Of a stretch of DNA of 64,000 nt, positions 27,048 through 36,556 are shown piece after piece; positions within the stretch are counted from its first letter, which is position 1; each line of letters starts with the position of its first letter. Under the pieces are notes generated by a model. The model was not told the DNA's origin. It made no database searches and saw nothing but the letters and a program-made list of their open reading frames with translations. The DNA comes from Cellulophaga sp. L1A9. GTDB taxonomy: Bacteria; Bacteroidota; Bacteroidia; Flavobacteriales; Flavobacteriaceae. Where the stretch lies: assembly GCF_009797025.1 (NCBI RefSeq), contig NZ_CP047027.1, forward strand, positions 1,426,001 to 1,490,000. The letters are read 5' to 3'. A program made the position numbers and the translations under genes.

Positions 27048-28220
27048 ATGAAAATACTTCGAGTAATACCTAGTATGCACCCTAAACAAGGAGGGCCTTG
27101 CCAAGGTATAAGAAATTCAATACCTGAACTAGAAAAACTTGGTATTCATAATGAGGTAGTTTGTTTAGATGAAACTATTTCTGATTATGGGATTAAAGAC
27201 CCTTTTCCTATTCACACTTTAGGATCAAGTACCACACCTTGGAAATATCATAAAAATTTAATCCCTTGGCTTTTATCAAACTTTCAAAGGTTTGATGTGG
27301 TCATAATTCATGGTCTATGGACCTATCATAGTCATGGGACTATTAAGGCTATTCTAAAGTATAGAAAAGAAAATTCCATTTCGCCCAAAGTTTACGCTAT
27401 GCCACATGGTATGCTAGATCCTTATTTTCAAAAAGCAAAAGAAAGAAAGCTTAAAGCCTTGCGAAATGATGTGTATTGGAAAATGTTTGAAAATAATGTT
27501 ATTAATAAAGCAGATGGGGTCTTATTTACTTGTGAGGAAGAATTATTATTAGCACGCACTACTTTTCCGAATTACAAACCCCAACGTGAAATTAATGTAG
27601 GCTATGGTATTCAAGCACCACCATCCTATACGGCTTCTATGAAAGAGGTCTTAAAAGATAAAGTACCGCTTTGGAACGACAAACCTTTCTTGATTTTCCT
27701 AAGCAGAATTCACACCAAAAAAGGAGTTGATTTATTAATTAAGGCCTACCTAAATCTTGAAGAAGAGTTAGAGAATTTGCCGCAGTTAATTATTGCTGGA
27801 CCAGGTCTGGAAGAAGCATATGGTAAAGAACTACTAAAATTAGCATCAAGTTCTTCCAATATATTATTTCCCGGAATGCTCAGCGGTGATGCCAAATGGG
27901 GTGCTTTTTATGAAAGTGAAGCTTTCATATTACCCAGTCATCAAGAAAATTTTGGTATCGCTGTCGTAGAAGCCTTAGCTTGTAGCAAACCTGTATTAAT
28001 TAGCGATAAAGTAAACATATGGCGCGAAATTACTTCTGAAAATGGAGGATTTGTTCAAAATGATACCGAAGCAGACACCTATACGCTTTTAAAACAATGG
28101 TTAGCATTGGCTCCCTCAGAAAAATCTAAAATGAGCGAAAATGCCCAAAAAGTATACGCAACAAAATTTACAATAGCACAAGGGGCTAAATCGCTACTTG
28201 CCGGATTAAAGACAAATTAA
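27048..28220 (+). CDS. Family 4 glycosyltransferase
   Basis: 390 residues from the ATG at 27048; a TTG at 27021 would overlap the previous gene and add nine residues that do not look natural. The protein begins MKILRVIPSMHPKQGGP, a common GT4 opening, with HGLWTYHS and PHGMLDPYF in the acceptor domain. FLSRIHTKKGVDLLI and EX7E-type ENFGIAVVE (300-308) lie in the donor domain. It is one base from each neighbour, so translational coupling is likely. It would supply another linkage of the line A repeat unit. Confidence 0.9.
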   Translation: MKILRVIPSMHPKQGGPCQGIRNSIPELEKLGIHNEVVCLDETISDYGIKDPFPIHTLGSSTTPWKYHKNLIPWLLSNFQRFDVVIIHGLWTYHSHGTIKAILKYRKENSISPKVYAMPHGMLDPYFQKAKERKLKALRNDVYWKMFENNVINKADGVLFTCEEELLLARTTFPNYKPQREINVGYGIQAPPSYTASMKEVLKDKVPLWNDKPFLIFLSRIHTKKGVDLLIKAYLNLEEELENLPQLIIAGPGLEEAYGKELLKLASSSSNILFPGMLSGDAKWGAFYESEAFILPSHQENFGIAVVEALACSKPVLISDKVNIWREITSENGGFVQNDTEADTYTLLKQWLALAPSEKSKMSENAQKVYATKFTIAQGAKSLLAGLKTN

Positions 28221-28221
28221 A

Positions 28222-28797
28222 ATGGACAATTTTAAATCAAAGGTACAGTTAAATGATTTTGACTCCACACTAGGTTTAAACCGTGGAGCAAGCCGGATAA
28301 AAGAACTCTTGTGGTACATCATTAAAGTCTTCTTTTTCTTAAGTGCCTTACCTTACCCAAGTGCATTAAAGGTATGGTTATTAAAGCAATTTGGTGCAGA
28401 AATCGGGATCGGTGTGGTCATCAAACCTAGGGTTAACATCCATTTCCCATGGAAACTGAAGGTAGGCGATCATGTATGGATTGGAGAAGAAGCCTTTTTA
28501 CTCAATTTTGAGTTATTAACCATTGGCAACCATGTTTGTATTTCACAACGCAGCTTTTTATGCGGAGGAAACCATGATTTCCGCAACCCTGCTATGCCCT
28601 ATAGAAATGGTCCAATTACGTTAAAAGATGGTTCTTGGGTAGGTGCTTGTTGCTTTATTGGCCCTAACGTTACAATTGGAACAGATACCGTAATCACCGT
28701 TGGCTCAATAATCGTAGCTAATCAAGAAAACAATAGAGTAATCACACAAGTACCTACGAACCAAAGTAAAACTAGATGGAAAATAAAAAATAACTAA
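28222..28797 (+). CDS. WcaF-like hexapeptide acetyltransferase
   Basis: 191 residues of the left-handed beta-helix acetyltransferase family, closest in pattern to colanic-acid WcaF. Evidence: KVWLLKQFGAEIGIGVVIKPRVNIHFPW, then hexapeptide turns (VGDHVWIGEEAF, IGNHVCISQRSFLCGGNHDF with the catalytic-type His) and GACCFIGPNVTIG. It transfers acetyl from acetyl-CoA to a sugar hydroxyl. It is the last plus-strand gene of line A. Its stop codon overlaps by 3 nt the stop codon of the convergent lipoprotein gene, leaving no room for a separate terminator. Confidence 0.9.
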   Translation: MDNFKSKVQLNDFDSTLGLNRGASRIKELLWYIIKVFFFLSALPYPSALKVWLLKQFGAEIGIGVVIKPRVNIHFPWKLKVGDHVWIGEEAFLLNFELLTIGNHVCISQRSFLCGGNHDFRNPAMPYRNGPITLKDGSWVGACCFIGPNVTIGTDTVITVGSIIVANQENNRVITQVPTNQSKTRWKIKNN

Positions 28798-31061
28798 TAT
28801 TGACTACCTCTTACCAATTTGAGTGTAACCTCAATTTTGCCAGTATTGTTAAAATCTTCATTACCATAAATATAAACATCTCTATGTCCTGCAGAGGCAA
28901 TTACTTCATTAACTAAATTTGTTTTAATACCGGTAGTCTTAGATATAGTGCCTAACAAATTATCTTTGAAGGTATTACTTGTTCCTAAACTAACAATTGA
29001 GCCAGAGACTAAACTTTCTAAGGTATTTACACTTACATGTTCTACGGTAAAACCAGCTGGAATATTTATATCCAGTTTTTGACTATTGCCTAGACCTAAA
29101 TCTACCACTTCCGTACGCGTCCATTGATCCTGTTGAAAATTATCAATTTGCTCAATAATATAATCATTACTAGTGTCTATTACTTTAGCATAATTTGTAT
29201 TTGGATTATCGCTATTAGCAAACAACATTCTACAATTTTCTTCTCGAAAATCTCCATCTATAGTTCTCCAACCATTGACTGTTACTTCATAATGATTATT
29301 AGCCCCACTGCTTAAGGTTTCTTCATTGTGAAATATGACCCCTCTATTTAATTGACTAGAGGTATGTTTTTCTATAGACAAACTAGAATTAACGATTGTA
29401 TTATTTGAACCAAAAATTCCAAAAAATCCAGCATCATCTGTATTCAATTCATTGACAAATACATTCACATTATCCCATAAAATGTGATTTCCGAAAGTAT
29501 AATCCATAGGATAAAAAGTAGAAACTGCTGAATTGTCTTTAATAACAATGTTCTCAAAGATTGTATTCTCCATTTCTTCTCCAACAAATCTAAGAGAAGC
29601 ATATTTAACATCCTCCTCAAAAATTTCTGTTCTACTTTCAGAATATAAGTTTTTTATTACGCTATTTTTTAGATCACCTATATCCGCAATACCATCCCTT
29701 CTATAAGATTTGTAATTATCTACAGATACATTATATTGCACCCCTACCAACTTCAGAGAATTACAAAACCCACTATTCTCTATTCCTGTTTTCCTAACAT
29801 TATTTACTCCCACATATTCTCCCTCATCAATAGTATTATTGATTTCAACATTTGTAACCGTATAATTTTTTGAACTATCATTATTCAAATAAATTAAGTG
29901 CGGTGGAGGAAAATGATATAAAGTTCCATTGTAACCCCCAAGATAAGTCCCATCTAACTTTTGGGCATCTGAGTACCTATATGACTTTAAACCTTCTGAT
30001 TTTAAATCTTGAACAATCCCTTGAATACCCATAATAACACCATCCATCACAACATTATTAAGTAAAATATTTTTACTTACAGTGGTTTCTCCAGAAGTAC
30101 CTGTAACCATTTGATCTGAGGTATATTGCTCCTTAAATTTGATTCCCCAAGGAATAAATCTATCAGCGGTATCGCCTTTAGCTACAAATTTGACATTATC
30201 ATACTCGATGTAAGTTGACGCCTCAATTGAAAATATTGCATAAAATGATGTTGGACCCCTAAACATTGGATAACTAGAATTGAAAACGACTCCTCTTTCA
30301 GATGTCATGAATTCTTTCAATCTAGTTAAATTGGCACTATTTATATCTGCGAAAGCATTTATGGAAGCGTCATATTTATTATCCCACAATAAAGTAATAT
30401 TCTTAAAAACTAAATTTTCAGATAGGACTATATAAAATGCAGGTGATAACATATTATTAATAATAATATTGGCATCATTCTTTCCTTCTATCCAAGTGTT
30501 ATCTTCTAAGAAAATAGATTTGGTTCCCGTTTCTTCAACATCTAAGAATATATTTTTATCTACCATTACTCGTGCAGATACCGCATGTGCTTGAGCCAAA
30601 GTTGCTACAAAAACATCACGATCATCCGTGATACCATTCATAACCGCACCAAACCAATAAGGCATTAAATACTGTTCTTCTACAAAAGTTCCTGCTAAAT
30701 CTACAGCATCAAACACCTGGTATTTTGTTTTTGAAACGATAGTACTAGTACCATCACCAGTTACCGTTCCATTACTTAATGATCCCCCAGTAAAATATAA
30801 GGTAACATTTTCTGGTAAAACAATGGTCTCACCATTAAGGTCAACATCAAATTGAATATCCCATACCGCATCCTTATATTCATCAGGAATTGTAGTCCAA
30901 TCAAAATCTACAGGGATTACGATAGCATTTTCAACATCAATGATTACTTCTTCTTCAGCAAGTAATACGGTTTCGGTAAATTCGGAATCTTTTTTACAAG
31001 AAACTCCAGAAAAAAGGAGGCACACCGCCATCAATACGGTACTCAACATACTTCGATTCAT
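28794..31061 (-). CDS. Right-handed beta-helix (pectate-lyase-like) surface lipoprotein
   Basis: 755 residues from the ATG at 31061; the frame runs 35 codons further upstream, but this ATG opens directly on a lipoprotein signal (Cys at residue 22 in FSGVSCKK). After a ~100-residue N-terminal domain comes YWFGAVMNGITDDRDVF, a variant of the FGAxGDGxTDD signature of pectate-lyase-3 type beta-helices, then many short beta-helix coils rich in N, I and V (IIINNM, FKNITLLW). Such folds occur in polysaccharide lyases, epimerases and phage-type depolymerases. It is likely outer-membrane anchored and acts on, or binds, the local polymer (inference). It has its own promoter on the minus strand. Confidence 0.72.
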   Translation of the reverse strand: MNRSMLSTVLMAVCLLFSGVSCKKDSEFTETVLLAEEEVIIDVENAIVIPVDFDWTTIPDEYKDAVWDIQFDVDLNGETIVLPENVTLYFTGGSLSNGTVTGDGTSTIVSKTKYQVFDAVDLAGTFVEEQYLMPYWFGAVMNGITDDRDVFVATLAQAHAVSARVMVDKNIFLDVEETGTKSIFLEDNTWIEGKNDANIIINNMLSPAFYIVLSENLVFKNITLLWDNKYDASINAFADINSANLTRLKEFMTSERGVVFNSSYPMFRGPTSFYAIFSIEASTYIEYDNVKFVAKGDTADRFIPWGIKFKEQYTSDQMVTGTSGETTVSKNILLNNVVMDGVIMGIQGIVQDLKSEGLKSYRYSDAQKLDGTYLGGYNGTLYHFPPPHLIYLNNDSSKNYTVTNVEINNTIDEGEYVGVNNVRKTGIENSGFCNSLKLVGVQYNVSVDNYKSYRRDGIADIGDLKNSVIKNLYSESRTEIFEEDVKYASLRFVGEEMENTIFENIVIKDNSAVSTFYPMDYTFGNHILWDNVNVFVNELNTDDAGFFGIFGSNNTIVNSSLSIEKHTSSQLNRGVIFHNEETLSSGANNHYEVTVNGWRTIDGDFREENCRMLFANSDNPNTNYAKVIDTSNDYIIEQIDNFQQDQWTRTEVVDLGLGNSQKLDINIPAGFTVEHVSVNTLESLVSGSIVSLGTSNTFKDNLLGTISKTTGIKTNLVNEVIASAGHRDVYIYGNEDFNNTGKIEVTLKLVRGSQY

Positions 31062-31576
31062 TTTAATTAATTTTGTAGGTTTTTCCTTATAGAAATAATT
31101 GGGGATTTCCCTATAAAGAAAATATTTCATCGTTATAACGCAAAGATATACGGTTAAAGTGCTCAATCAGATGTATTTTTAGCACATTTGCCAACATCAC
31201 ATTTTATTTTTGGCTTTAAAAAGAATACCTCAAAAATCTAACAACTATCATGTTTTTATCACATTAATTTATTGAAGAATACCAGCCATTTTAAGGATAT
31301 GTTATTTTTATATGATATAAATCATGCCATTATCAATAAAATTGAACTAAATAGCATTAAAAATTAGGGATAATTAAGCATCAATAGGCGATAAAAAGTA
31401 AGTAATCCTATTTCATTAGGCCTGAAACGAAGAAAAACTGACGGTTGGTTTTAGTACTGAAGTTCATTTTTTTTAATTTTTGAGTGAAAGAAACACAAAT
31501 CGCATTGTATGAACTTATTTCAATTCCAAAACGTCCAAATTAAAAACTTTAAAGTATATATAACATAGCACCCCTA
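31062..31576. other. Divergent intergenic region
   Basis: 515 nt between the minus-strand beta-helix lipoprotein gene and the plus-strand dehydrogenase gene. It holds a minus-strand -7 octamer (listed separately). A TATTTTTG on the plus strand at 31205-31212 matches TAnnTTTG, but it is about 365 nt from the downstream start codon and has poor -33 spacing. No RNA gene, repeat or strong hairpin was seen. Confidence 0.5.
31141..31148 (-). promoter_or_regulatory. Bacteroidota -7 promoter element for the beta-helix lipoprotein
   Basis: The minus strand reads TATCTTTG, an exact TAnnTTTG octamer, 80 nt before the ATG at 31061. A partial TTG-type -33 element lies about 16 nt further upstream. The same octamer precedes atpD. 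Confidence 0.5.
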
Positions 31577-33334
31577 ATGTTAAAAATGAAACTAAAAAAA
31601 ATATTTTTAATAGTTGTATCCGTTACCTTAGTTATTCTTGTGTTTTACCCCAACAGACTAAATAGATATGTGAGAAGAACATTTCGAGTATATGCCACTA
31701 CGCCCAAAGGGGAGTTAGCAGGAGTCCAATTCCAAAAAATAACATTAGACGACAGGGTAAAAGGGCAATATACCAGTTTGGTAATGGGCCCAGATCATAA
31801 ATTGTATGCAAGTGCTATAAATGGAGAAATAAAACGCTTTATAATTCTGCCTTCGGGTGAGTTGGTTTTAGAGCAAACATTTAAACCTTATGGTAATGCA
31901 TCAAAATTTACAATTGGTTTGGCTTTTGACCCTGCCGCAACATCTGATAGTTTAATCGTTTGGACTACATTTTCGGAAACTCCGAGCAGCTGGGTCGTGT
32001 TTCCTGATATCCAAGAACCGGTTAGCACCAAAAATTGGGCAGGTTGTATGGCACGCATGCAGTTAAGCAGTTCGTCCGCCCAAGTCATAAAAAATGATTT
32101 GGTCTTAAAAGATCTCCCTCGTTTTGGACCCAACCATGAAAATTTTGCCAATTCTATCGTCTTCGGACCAGATGGAAAGCTTTATTTTGGTCAAGGCGCC
32201 AATACAGGAATGGGTTGGTGCGATTGTGAACCCAACCAGGAACCCACTCGAGAGGCTTTACTATCTGCTACTATCTTATGTCTTGATCTTGGTAAATTAC
32301 CAAAAAAATTACCCCTATCAGTGAAGACGTTGGACGGGGGTGGAAACTATGATCCCTATACTGCAATGGCACCATTAAAAATATATGCTACAGGTGTACG
32401 TAATGGTTATGACCTAGTATGGCATAGCAATGGCCAACTTTACACCACTATAAATGGTTCAGGGGGCAATGAGAACACCCCAACGTCAGATCCTGAATCG
32501 TCTTATTATATTCCGCCAAATGCAACAATACAATATACGGGTCCAAAAAATATCCCCGCTGTAATTGGCGCACAACCAGATCAAAATGATTTTCTGGCAC
32601 GTGTAGTGGAGGGCGGCTATTATGGGCATCCTAACCCACTTAGGGCAGAATATGTATTGAATGATGGAGATGCTGCTTTAGATAATTCTGAATACAACGG
32701 AGTAAAAGCAGATGCCAATTTTAAAGGGTTTACCTACGATTTTGGACCTCATGTTGCTCCTACGGGTATTGCTGAATATAAAAGTAATTCTTTTAATGGA
32801 AGACTAAAAGGATGCTTAATTGTGGCACGAATGGTACACAATGATTTGGTATTCTTAAGACCTGGTGGCAAAGAAAATGATATTGCTCAAGATTATGACG
32901 GATTAAAAATGGGCTTAGGATTAGAAGGCGAACCCCTAGATGTCTTGGAAGATACCGCAACAGGAAATATTTATGTATCAGGATTCAGCAATAAAACCAT
33001 CACCTTGTTCCGTCCCACGGAATGGAAACCTGAAAGACTTGCACATTATAGTAAAAACGAACCAAAAAAGAAAATAAATTCTTTATGGGGAGGGAAAGCC
33101 ATCTACGAGAATAATTGCCAGATGTGCCACGGAGCGATAGGACAAGGTGCAATAGGACCAAGTTTAATTGATGAGGAATGGATCAATGGAAAAGAGAACA
33201 TTATACAAACCATAGAAAACGGATCTGGTCATGGCAGCATGCCGGCTTGGAAAATTAAACTTTCAAGCAATGATACCAAATGGGTTGTACGCTATATTCT
33301 ATCCTTGGAGAAAAAGGAGAAAAAAGTAAAATAA
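31577..33334 (+). CDS. Membrane-anchored sugar dehydrogenase-like beta-propeller with C-terminal cytochrome c
   Basis: 585 residues. One N-terminal hydrophobic anchor (about 6-25) is followed by a six-blade-propeller-like region of the soluble glucose/sorbosone dehydrogenase type (GPDHKLYASA, FGPDGKLYFGQG, ATGVRNGYDLVWHSNGQLY). The C-terminal cytochrome c domain has heme motif CQMCH and a likely axial Met in GHGSMPAW. Such proteins oxidise sugars with PQQ and pass electrons to heme. The periplasmic location follows from the anchor and heme. It lies between the two polysaccharide lines, and a role in either pathway is unproven. The second ATG (31586) is a possible start. Confidence 0.8.
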   Translation: MLKMKLKKIFLIVVSVTLVILVFYPNRLNRYVRRTFRVYATTPKGELAGVQFQKITLDDRVKGQYTSLVMGPDHKLYASAINGEIKRFIILPSGELVLEQTFKPYGNASKFTIGLAFDPAATSDSLIVWTTFSETPSSWVVFPDIQEPVSTKNWAGCMARMQLSSSSAQVIKNDLVLKDLPRFGPNHENFANSIVFGPDGKLYFGQGANTGMGWCDCEPNQEPTREALLSATILCLDLGKLPKKLPLSVKTLDGGGNYDPYTAMAPLKIYATGVRNGYDLVWHSNGQLYTTINGSGGNENTPTSDPESSYYIPPNATIQYTGPKNIPAVIGAQPDQNDFLARVVEGGYYGHPNPLRAEYVLNDGDAALDNSEYNGVKADANFKGFTYDFGPHVAPTGIAEYKSNSFNGRLKGCLIVARMVHNDLVFLRPGGKENDIAQDYDGLKMGLGLEGEPLDVLEDTATGNIYVSGFSNKTITLFRPTEWKPERLAHYSKNEPKKKINSLWGGKAIYENNCQMCHGAIGQGAIGPSLIDEEWINGKENIIQTIENGSGHGSMPAWKIKLSSNDTKWVVRYILSLEKKEKKVK

Positions 33335-33617
33335 GATGCCGTAAATCTCTTACCTTTTAATAGTAGCAGCTAAACTAAATAAACACATCCTATAAGAATT
33401 AATATACCTACACCCCTGCCAAACTAAAACCATAGTGTCCCTTCTATTATTCATCGCACAAAATACGCCGATAATCTGCATATTATTTCCTCCTTACAGG
33501 ATACCGCTTTATCGATGAATTACACTTTATCGGTAAAATTTACCATACACCTGAGGAGGCATTTTATGGCGACTTAAACGTCCTTGTACTAATCTCAGAT
33601 TGTTAAGGACGAGCATG

Positions 33618-33846
33618 GAATATTTACACAAAGACCTCCTTTTTATTATCGACTTCATAAATCTTAACATACTTTTTATAGAAATCTTGTGCTATGAAGA
33701 TTGCCCGTTTAATTTTGCCGTTGAATTTATTTTGACTCTATGTGGAAAACCACAGAGATTAAGTATTAGGCTAACTTACCTTAGCATACTTATAAAAAAT
33801 AGTTTACAACCGTGACCCAATTATGTGGCTTACGGCGCGGAGCGCT
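33618..33846 (+). promoter_or_regulatory. Conserved polysaccharide-operon leader, copy 2
   Basis: Homologue of 9966-10192. The shared hairpin is TGTGG-AAAA-CCACA (33741-33754), again followed by GAGATTA. The copies differ far more than the adjacent gmd genes do. The most conserved part is the terminal 44-nt block, and similarity ends there. Confidence 0.7.
33803..33846 (+). promoter_or_regulatory. ops-like element, copy 2
   Basis: Differs from 10149-10192 only at two C/T positions and ends in the identical GGCGCGGAGCGCT with its small GCGC-GGA-GCGC hairpin. It lies 130 nt upstream of the second gmd. No second antiterminator gene is present, so the single UpxY-like protein could act at both sites (inference). 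Confidence 0.55.
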
Positions 33847-33976
33847 GAAAAAGACTTAAGTTTTATAGCAAACAACCTCCCTTTCTAAAAATAATTCCAT
33901 AAAATTTAACTATCAAAGCTTCTCCAAAAAACTAATTGGCGTACTTTGATCTAATAACCTTTAATTTAATCAACAT

Positions 33977-35089
33977 ATGAAAGTAGCATTTATCACAGGA
34001 GTAACGGGACAAGATGGCGCTTACTTGAGTGAATTTTTATTGAAAAAAGGATACCAAGTACATGGCCTTAAAAGAAGAGCGTCAATGTTTAATACAGATA
34101 GAATAGATCATCTGTATCAAGACCCACATATAGAAAATCGTAATTTTATTTTGCATTATGGGGATATGACCGATAGTACCAACCTTATCCGTTTAATTCA
34201 AGAAATTCAACCAGACGAAATTTACAACCTTGCAGCAATGAGTCACGTACAAGTGTCTTTTGAAGTTCCTGAATATACAGGAAATGCAGATGGTTTAGGT
34301 ACACTCCGTATTTTAGATGCTGTTCGTTTATTAGGTTTAGAAAAGAAAACACGTATTTACCAAGCCTCTACTTCAGAATTATATGGTAAAGTACAAGAAG
34401 TGCCACAATCAGAAACTACACCTTTCTACCCACGTAGCCCATATGCTGTTGCTAAAATGTACGCCTATTGGATTACCGTAAACTATAGAGAAGCGTATGG
34501 TATGTATGCCTGTAATGGTATTTTGTTTAACCATGAATCGCCTATTAGAGGAGAAACTTTTGTAACCCGTAAAATTACGCGTGCTGCTTCTAGAATTGCT
34601 CTTGGTTTACAAGACAAAATATACTTAGGAAATTTAGATGCCAAAAGAGATTGGGGTCATGCCAAAGATTATGTGCGTATGATGTGGATGATCTTACAAG
34701 CAGAAGAAGCTGAGGACTGGGTTATTGCTACCGGAAAAACAACTCCTGTTAGAGAATTTGTACGTATGGCTTTTGCTGAAGTTGGCGTAGAATTAGAATT
34801 TAAAGGTGAAGGCGTTGATGAAAAAGGATATGTAAAAGCATGTACCAATCCAGAATTCCAAATTGAAATAGGAAAAGAAGTATTGGCCGTAGATCCTAAA
34901 TATTTTAGACCTACAGAAGTAGATTTATTAATTGGTGATGCTACAAAAGCAAATACCAAATTAGGGTGGATTCCTGAGTATGATTTACAAGATTTGGTAA
35001 AAGATATGATGAAGAACGATGTGAAATTAATGCAGAAAGATCAGTTCTTAAAAGAAGGTGGTTACAACACCTTTAACTACTTCGAATAA
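33977..35089 (+). CDS. gmd: GDP-mannose 4,6-dehydratase (copy B)
   Basis: 370 residues, translated protein apparently identical to copy A although the DNA differs at about seven positions. The same features are present: TGVTGQDG at the N-terminus and Y156-x3-K160 in SPYAVAK. It would make GDP-4-keto-6-deoxymannose in parallel with copy A. First gene of line B, with its own ops-like leader. Retaining two copies may give each operon its own GDP-fucose supply. Confidence 0.97.
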   Translation: MKVAFITGVTGQDGAYLSEFLLKKGYQVHGLKRRASMFNTDRIDHLYQDPHIENRNFILHYGDMTDSTNLIRLIQEIQPDEIYNLAAMSHVQVSFEVPEYTGNADGLGTLRILDAVRLLGLEKKTRIYQASTSELYGKVQEVPQSETTPFYPRSPYAVAKMYAYWITVNYREAYGMYACNGILFNHESPIRGETFVTRKITRAASRIALGLQDKIYLGNLDAKRDWGHAKDYVRMMWMILQAEEAEDWVIATGKTTPVREFVRMAFAEVGVELEFKGEGVDEKGYVKACTNPEFQIEIGKEVLAVDPKYFRPTEVDLLIGDATKANTKLGWIPEYDLQDLVKDMMKNDVKLMQKDQFLKEGGYNTFNYFE

Positions 35090-35112
35090 ATCTAATTTTT
35101 AGTTCAAAATAC

Positions 35113-35150
35113 AGCACCAATGCCTTTAGCACAACTTAGGTATTGGTGCT
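35113..35150 (+). promoter_or_regulatory. Hairpin in the gmd-fcl spacer (copy B)
   Basis: Same 12-bp stem and 14-nt loop as at 11449-11486, unchanged in sequence. No U tract follows. Confidence 0.5.
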
Positions 35151-35186
35151 AAATAATAAAGTTTCATCTCAGTTTAACGAATACAC

Positions 35187-36275
35187 ATGGAGAAAGACGC
35201 AAAAATATACATAGCTGGTCATAGAGGTTTAGTGGGTAGTGCCATTATAAAAAACTTAGAAGCTAGAGGGTATACCAATTTTATTACCCGCACTCATAAA
35301 GAATTAGACCTTACAGACAGCACTGCGGTACAAACATTTTTTGCTACAGAAAAACCAGAATATGTGTTTTTGGCTGCTGCTAAAGTTGGTGGTATTGTTG
35401 CCAATAATACTTACCGAGCAGATTTCATCTATGCCAACTTAATGATACAGAATAATGTGATTCATCAAAGTTATGTGCACGATGTTAAAAAATTAATGTT
35501 TTTAGGGAGTACGTGTATCTACCCAAAAAACTGTCCGCAACCCATGAAAGAGGACTATCTCTTAACAGATACCCTAGAGTACACTAATGAGCCCTATGCT
35601 ATTGCTAAAATTGCAGGGATTAAAATGTGTGAGAGTTACAACCTGCAGTATGACCGTAACTTTATTTCGGTAATGCCTACCAATTTATACGGTCCTAATG
35701 ACAATTTCGATTTAGAGAAATCGCATGTATTACCAGCATTAATTCGTAAAATGCATTTGGGTAAAGCTTTAGAAAATCAAGATTGGAATACGCTACGCAA
35801 AGATTTAAACAAGCTTCCTATTGAAGGAATCAATGGGGCGTCTATGGATGAAGACATCTACTCTATCCTAGATAAATACGGCATTCAGAAAAAAGGAGAC
35901 ACTGTACATTTAGAAATTTGGGGTTCTGGTAAACCTATGCGCGAATTTCTATGGAGTGAAGATATGGCAGATGCTTGTGTGTTCTTAATGGAAGAACGCG
36001 ATTTTAAAGATTGTTACGATACAAAAGCCAAAGAGATTAGAAATACTCATATTAATATTGGTACAGGGGTAGATATTTCTATCAAAGATTTAGCAAAATT
36101 AGTTAAAGAGACTATTGGGTTTAAAGGGAAATTATATTTCAATGCGGATAAACCTGATGGAACCATGAAAAAATTAACCGATCCGTCTAAACTTCACGGC
36201 TTAGGATGGAAACATAAGATAGAATTGCAAGAAGGTGTGCAAAAAGTGTATGACTGGTACTTGAAGCAAGCATAA
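35187..36275 (+). CDS. fcl: GDP-L-fucose synthase (copy B)
   Basis: 362 residues, matching copy A up to the last ~15 residues apart from one Ala for Thr around residue 281. The C-terminus is different (VYDWYLKQA) and two residues longer. Rossmann AGHRGLVGS and Y137-x3-K141 are intact, so the enzyme should be active. It completes GDP-L-fucose synthesis for line B. A 281-nt AT-rich gap separates it from the next gene. Confidence 0.96.
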   Translation: MEKDAKIYIAGHRGLVGSAIIKNLEARGYTNFITRTHKELDLTDSTAVQTFFATEKPEYVFLAAAKVGGIVANNTYRADFIYANLMIQNNVIHQSYVHDVKKLMFLGSTCIYPKNCPQPMKEDYLLTDTLEYTNEPYAIAKIAGIKMCESYNLQYDRNFISVMPTNLYGPNDNFDLEKSHVLPALIRKMHLGKALENQDWNTLRKDLNKLPIEGINGASMDEDIYSILDKYGIQKKGDTVHLEIWGSGKPMREFLWSEDMADACVFLMEERDFKDCYDTKAKEIRNTHINIGTGVDISIKDLAKLVKETIGFKGKLYFNADKPDGTMKKLTDPSKLHGLGWKHKIELQEGVQKVYDWYLKQA

Positions 36276-36556
36276 AAAACTCTATTTATTTAAAAAAATA
36301 GAAGCGCAATAGCCTTTTATGCACTGAGACATATTTTCAATAATAAAACAATAAGTAGACTTTTGAAGGGATTTCAAGTATAAATCGGAATTAAAATTTT
36401 ATTGGAACTCATTGATTGGCATCTTTCATTTGTTAAATTTTCAAGAATAATTTGGTCTACCTGCATTTTAAGCTATACAATATCTCACATAAAAATATTT
36501 ACAAGACTGATTAGAATAAACCTTAATTATAAACATTGAATAAAATAAACTTTAAT

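Larger units (their letters stand above)
33335..33976 (+). other. Intergenic region and leader of the second gmd
   Basis: 642 nt without a credible gene. The first ~280 nt show only small palindromes: GGTAAA-A-TTTACC at 33532-33544, and CGTCCTT (33579-33585) pairing with AAGGACG (33605-33611) around an inner AATCT/AGATT stem. From 33618 to 33846 it is homologous to the leader of copy A, then unrelated until 33951, where the gmd-fcl repeat begins. TACCTTTT near the start is one base from a -7 octamer and is not claimed as a promoter. Confidence 0.6.
33951..36236 (+). repeat. Near-identical gmd-fcl direct repeat, copy B
   Basis: Partner of 10287-12572, in the same orientation. Divergence rises over the last ~60 nt inside fcl, as at the edge of a gene-conversion or duplication tract. 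Confidence 0.9.

Noticed and set aside
31205..31212. TATTTTTG as promoter of the dehydrogenase gene
   Set aside because: It fits the -7 octamer but is about 365 nt from the start codon, and the upstream TTTG is only 14 nt away, too close for the usual spacing.
33600..33815. 71-codon plus-strand frame in the second gmd leader
   Set aside because: It lies inside the leader homologous to 9966-10192, where the frame is not kept, so the sequence is conserved as leader and not as protein.
10287..36236. Treating the segment between the gmd-fcl repeats as a composite transposon or integrated element
   Set aside because: No transposase, integrase, terminal inverted repeat or target duplication was seen; the repeats are ordinary biosynthetic genes.
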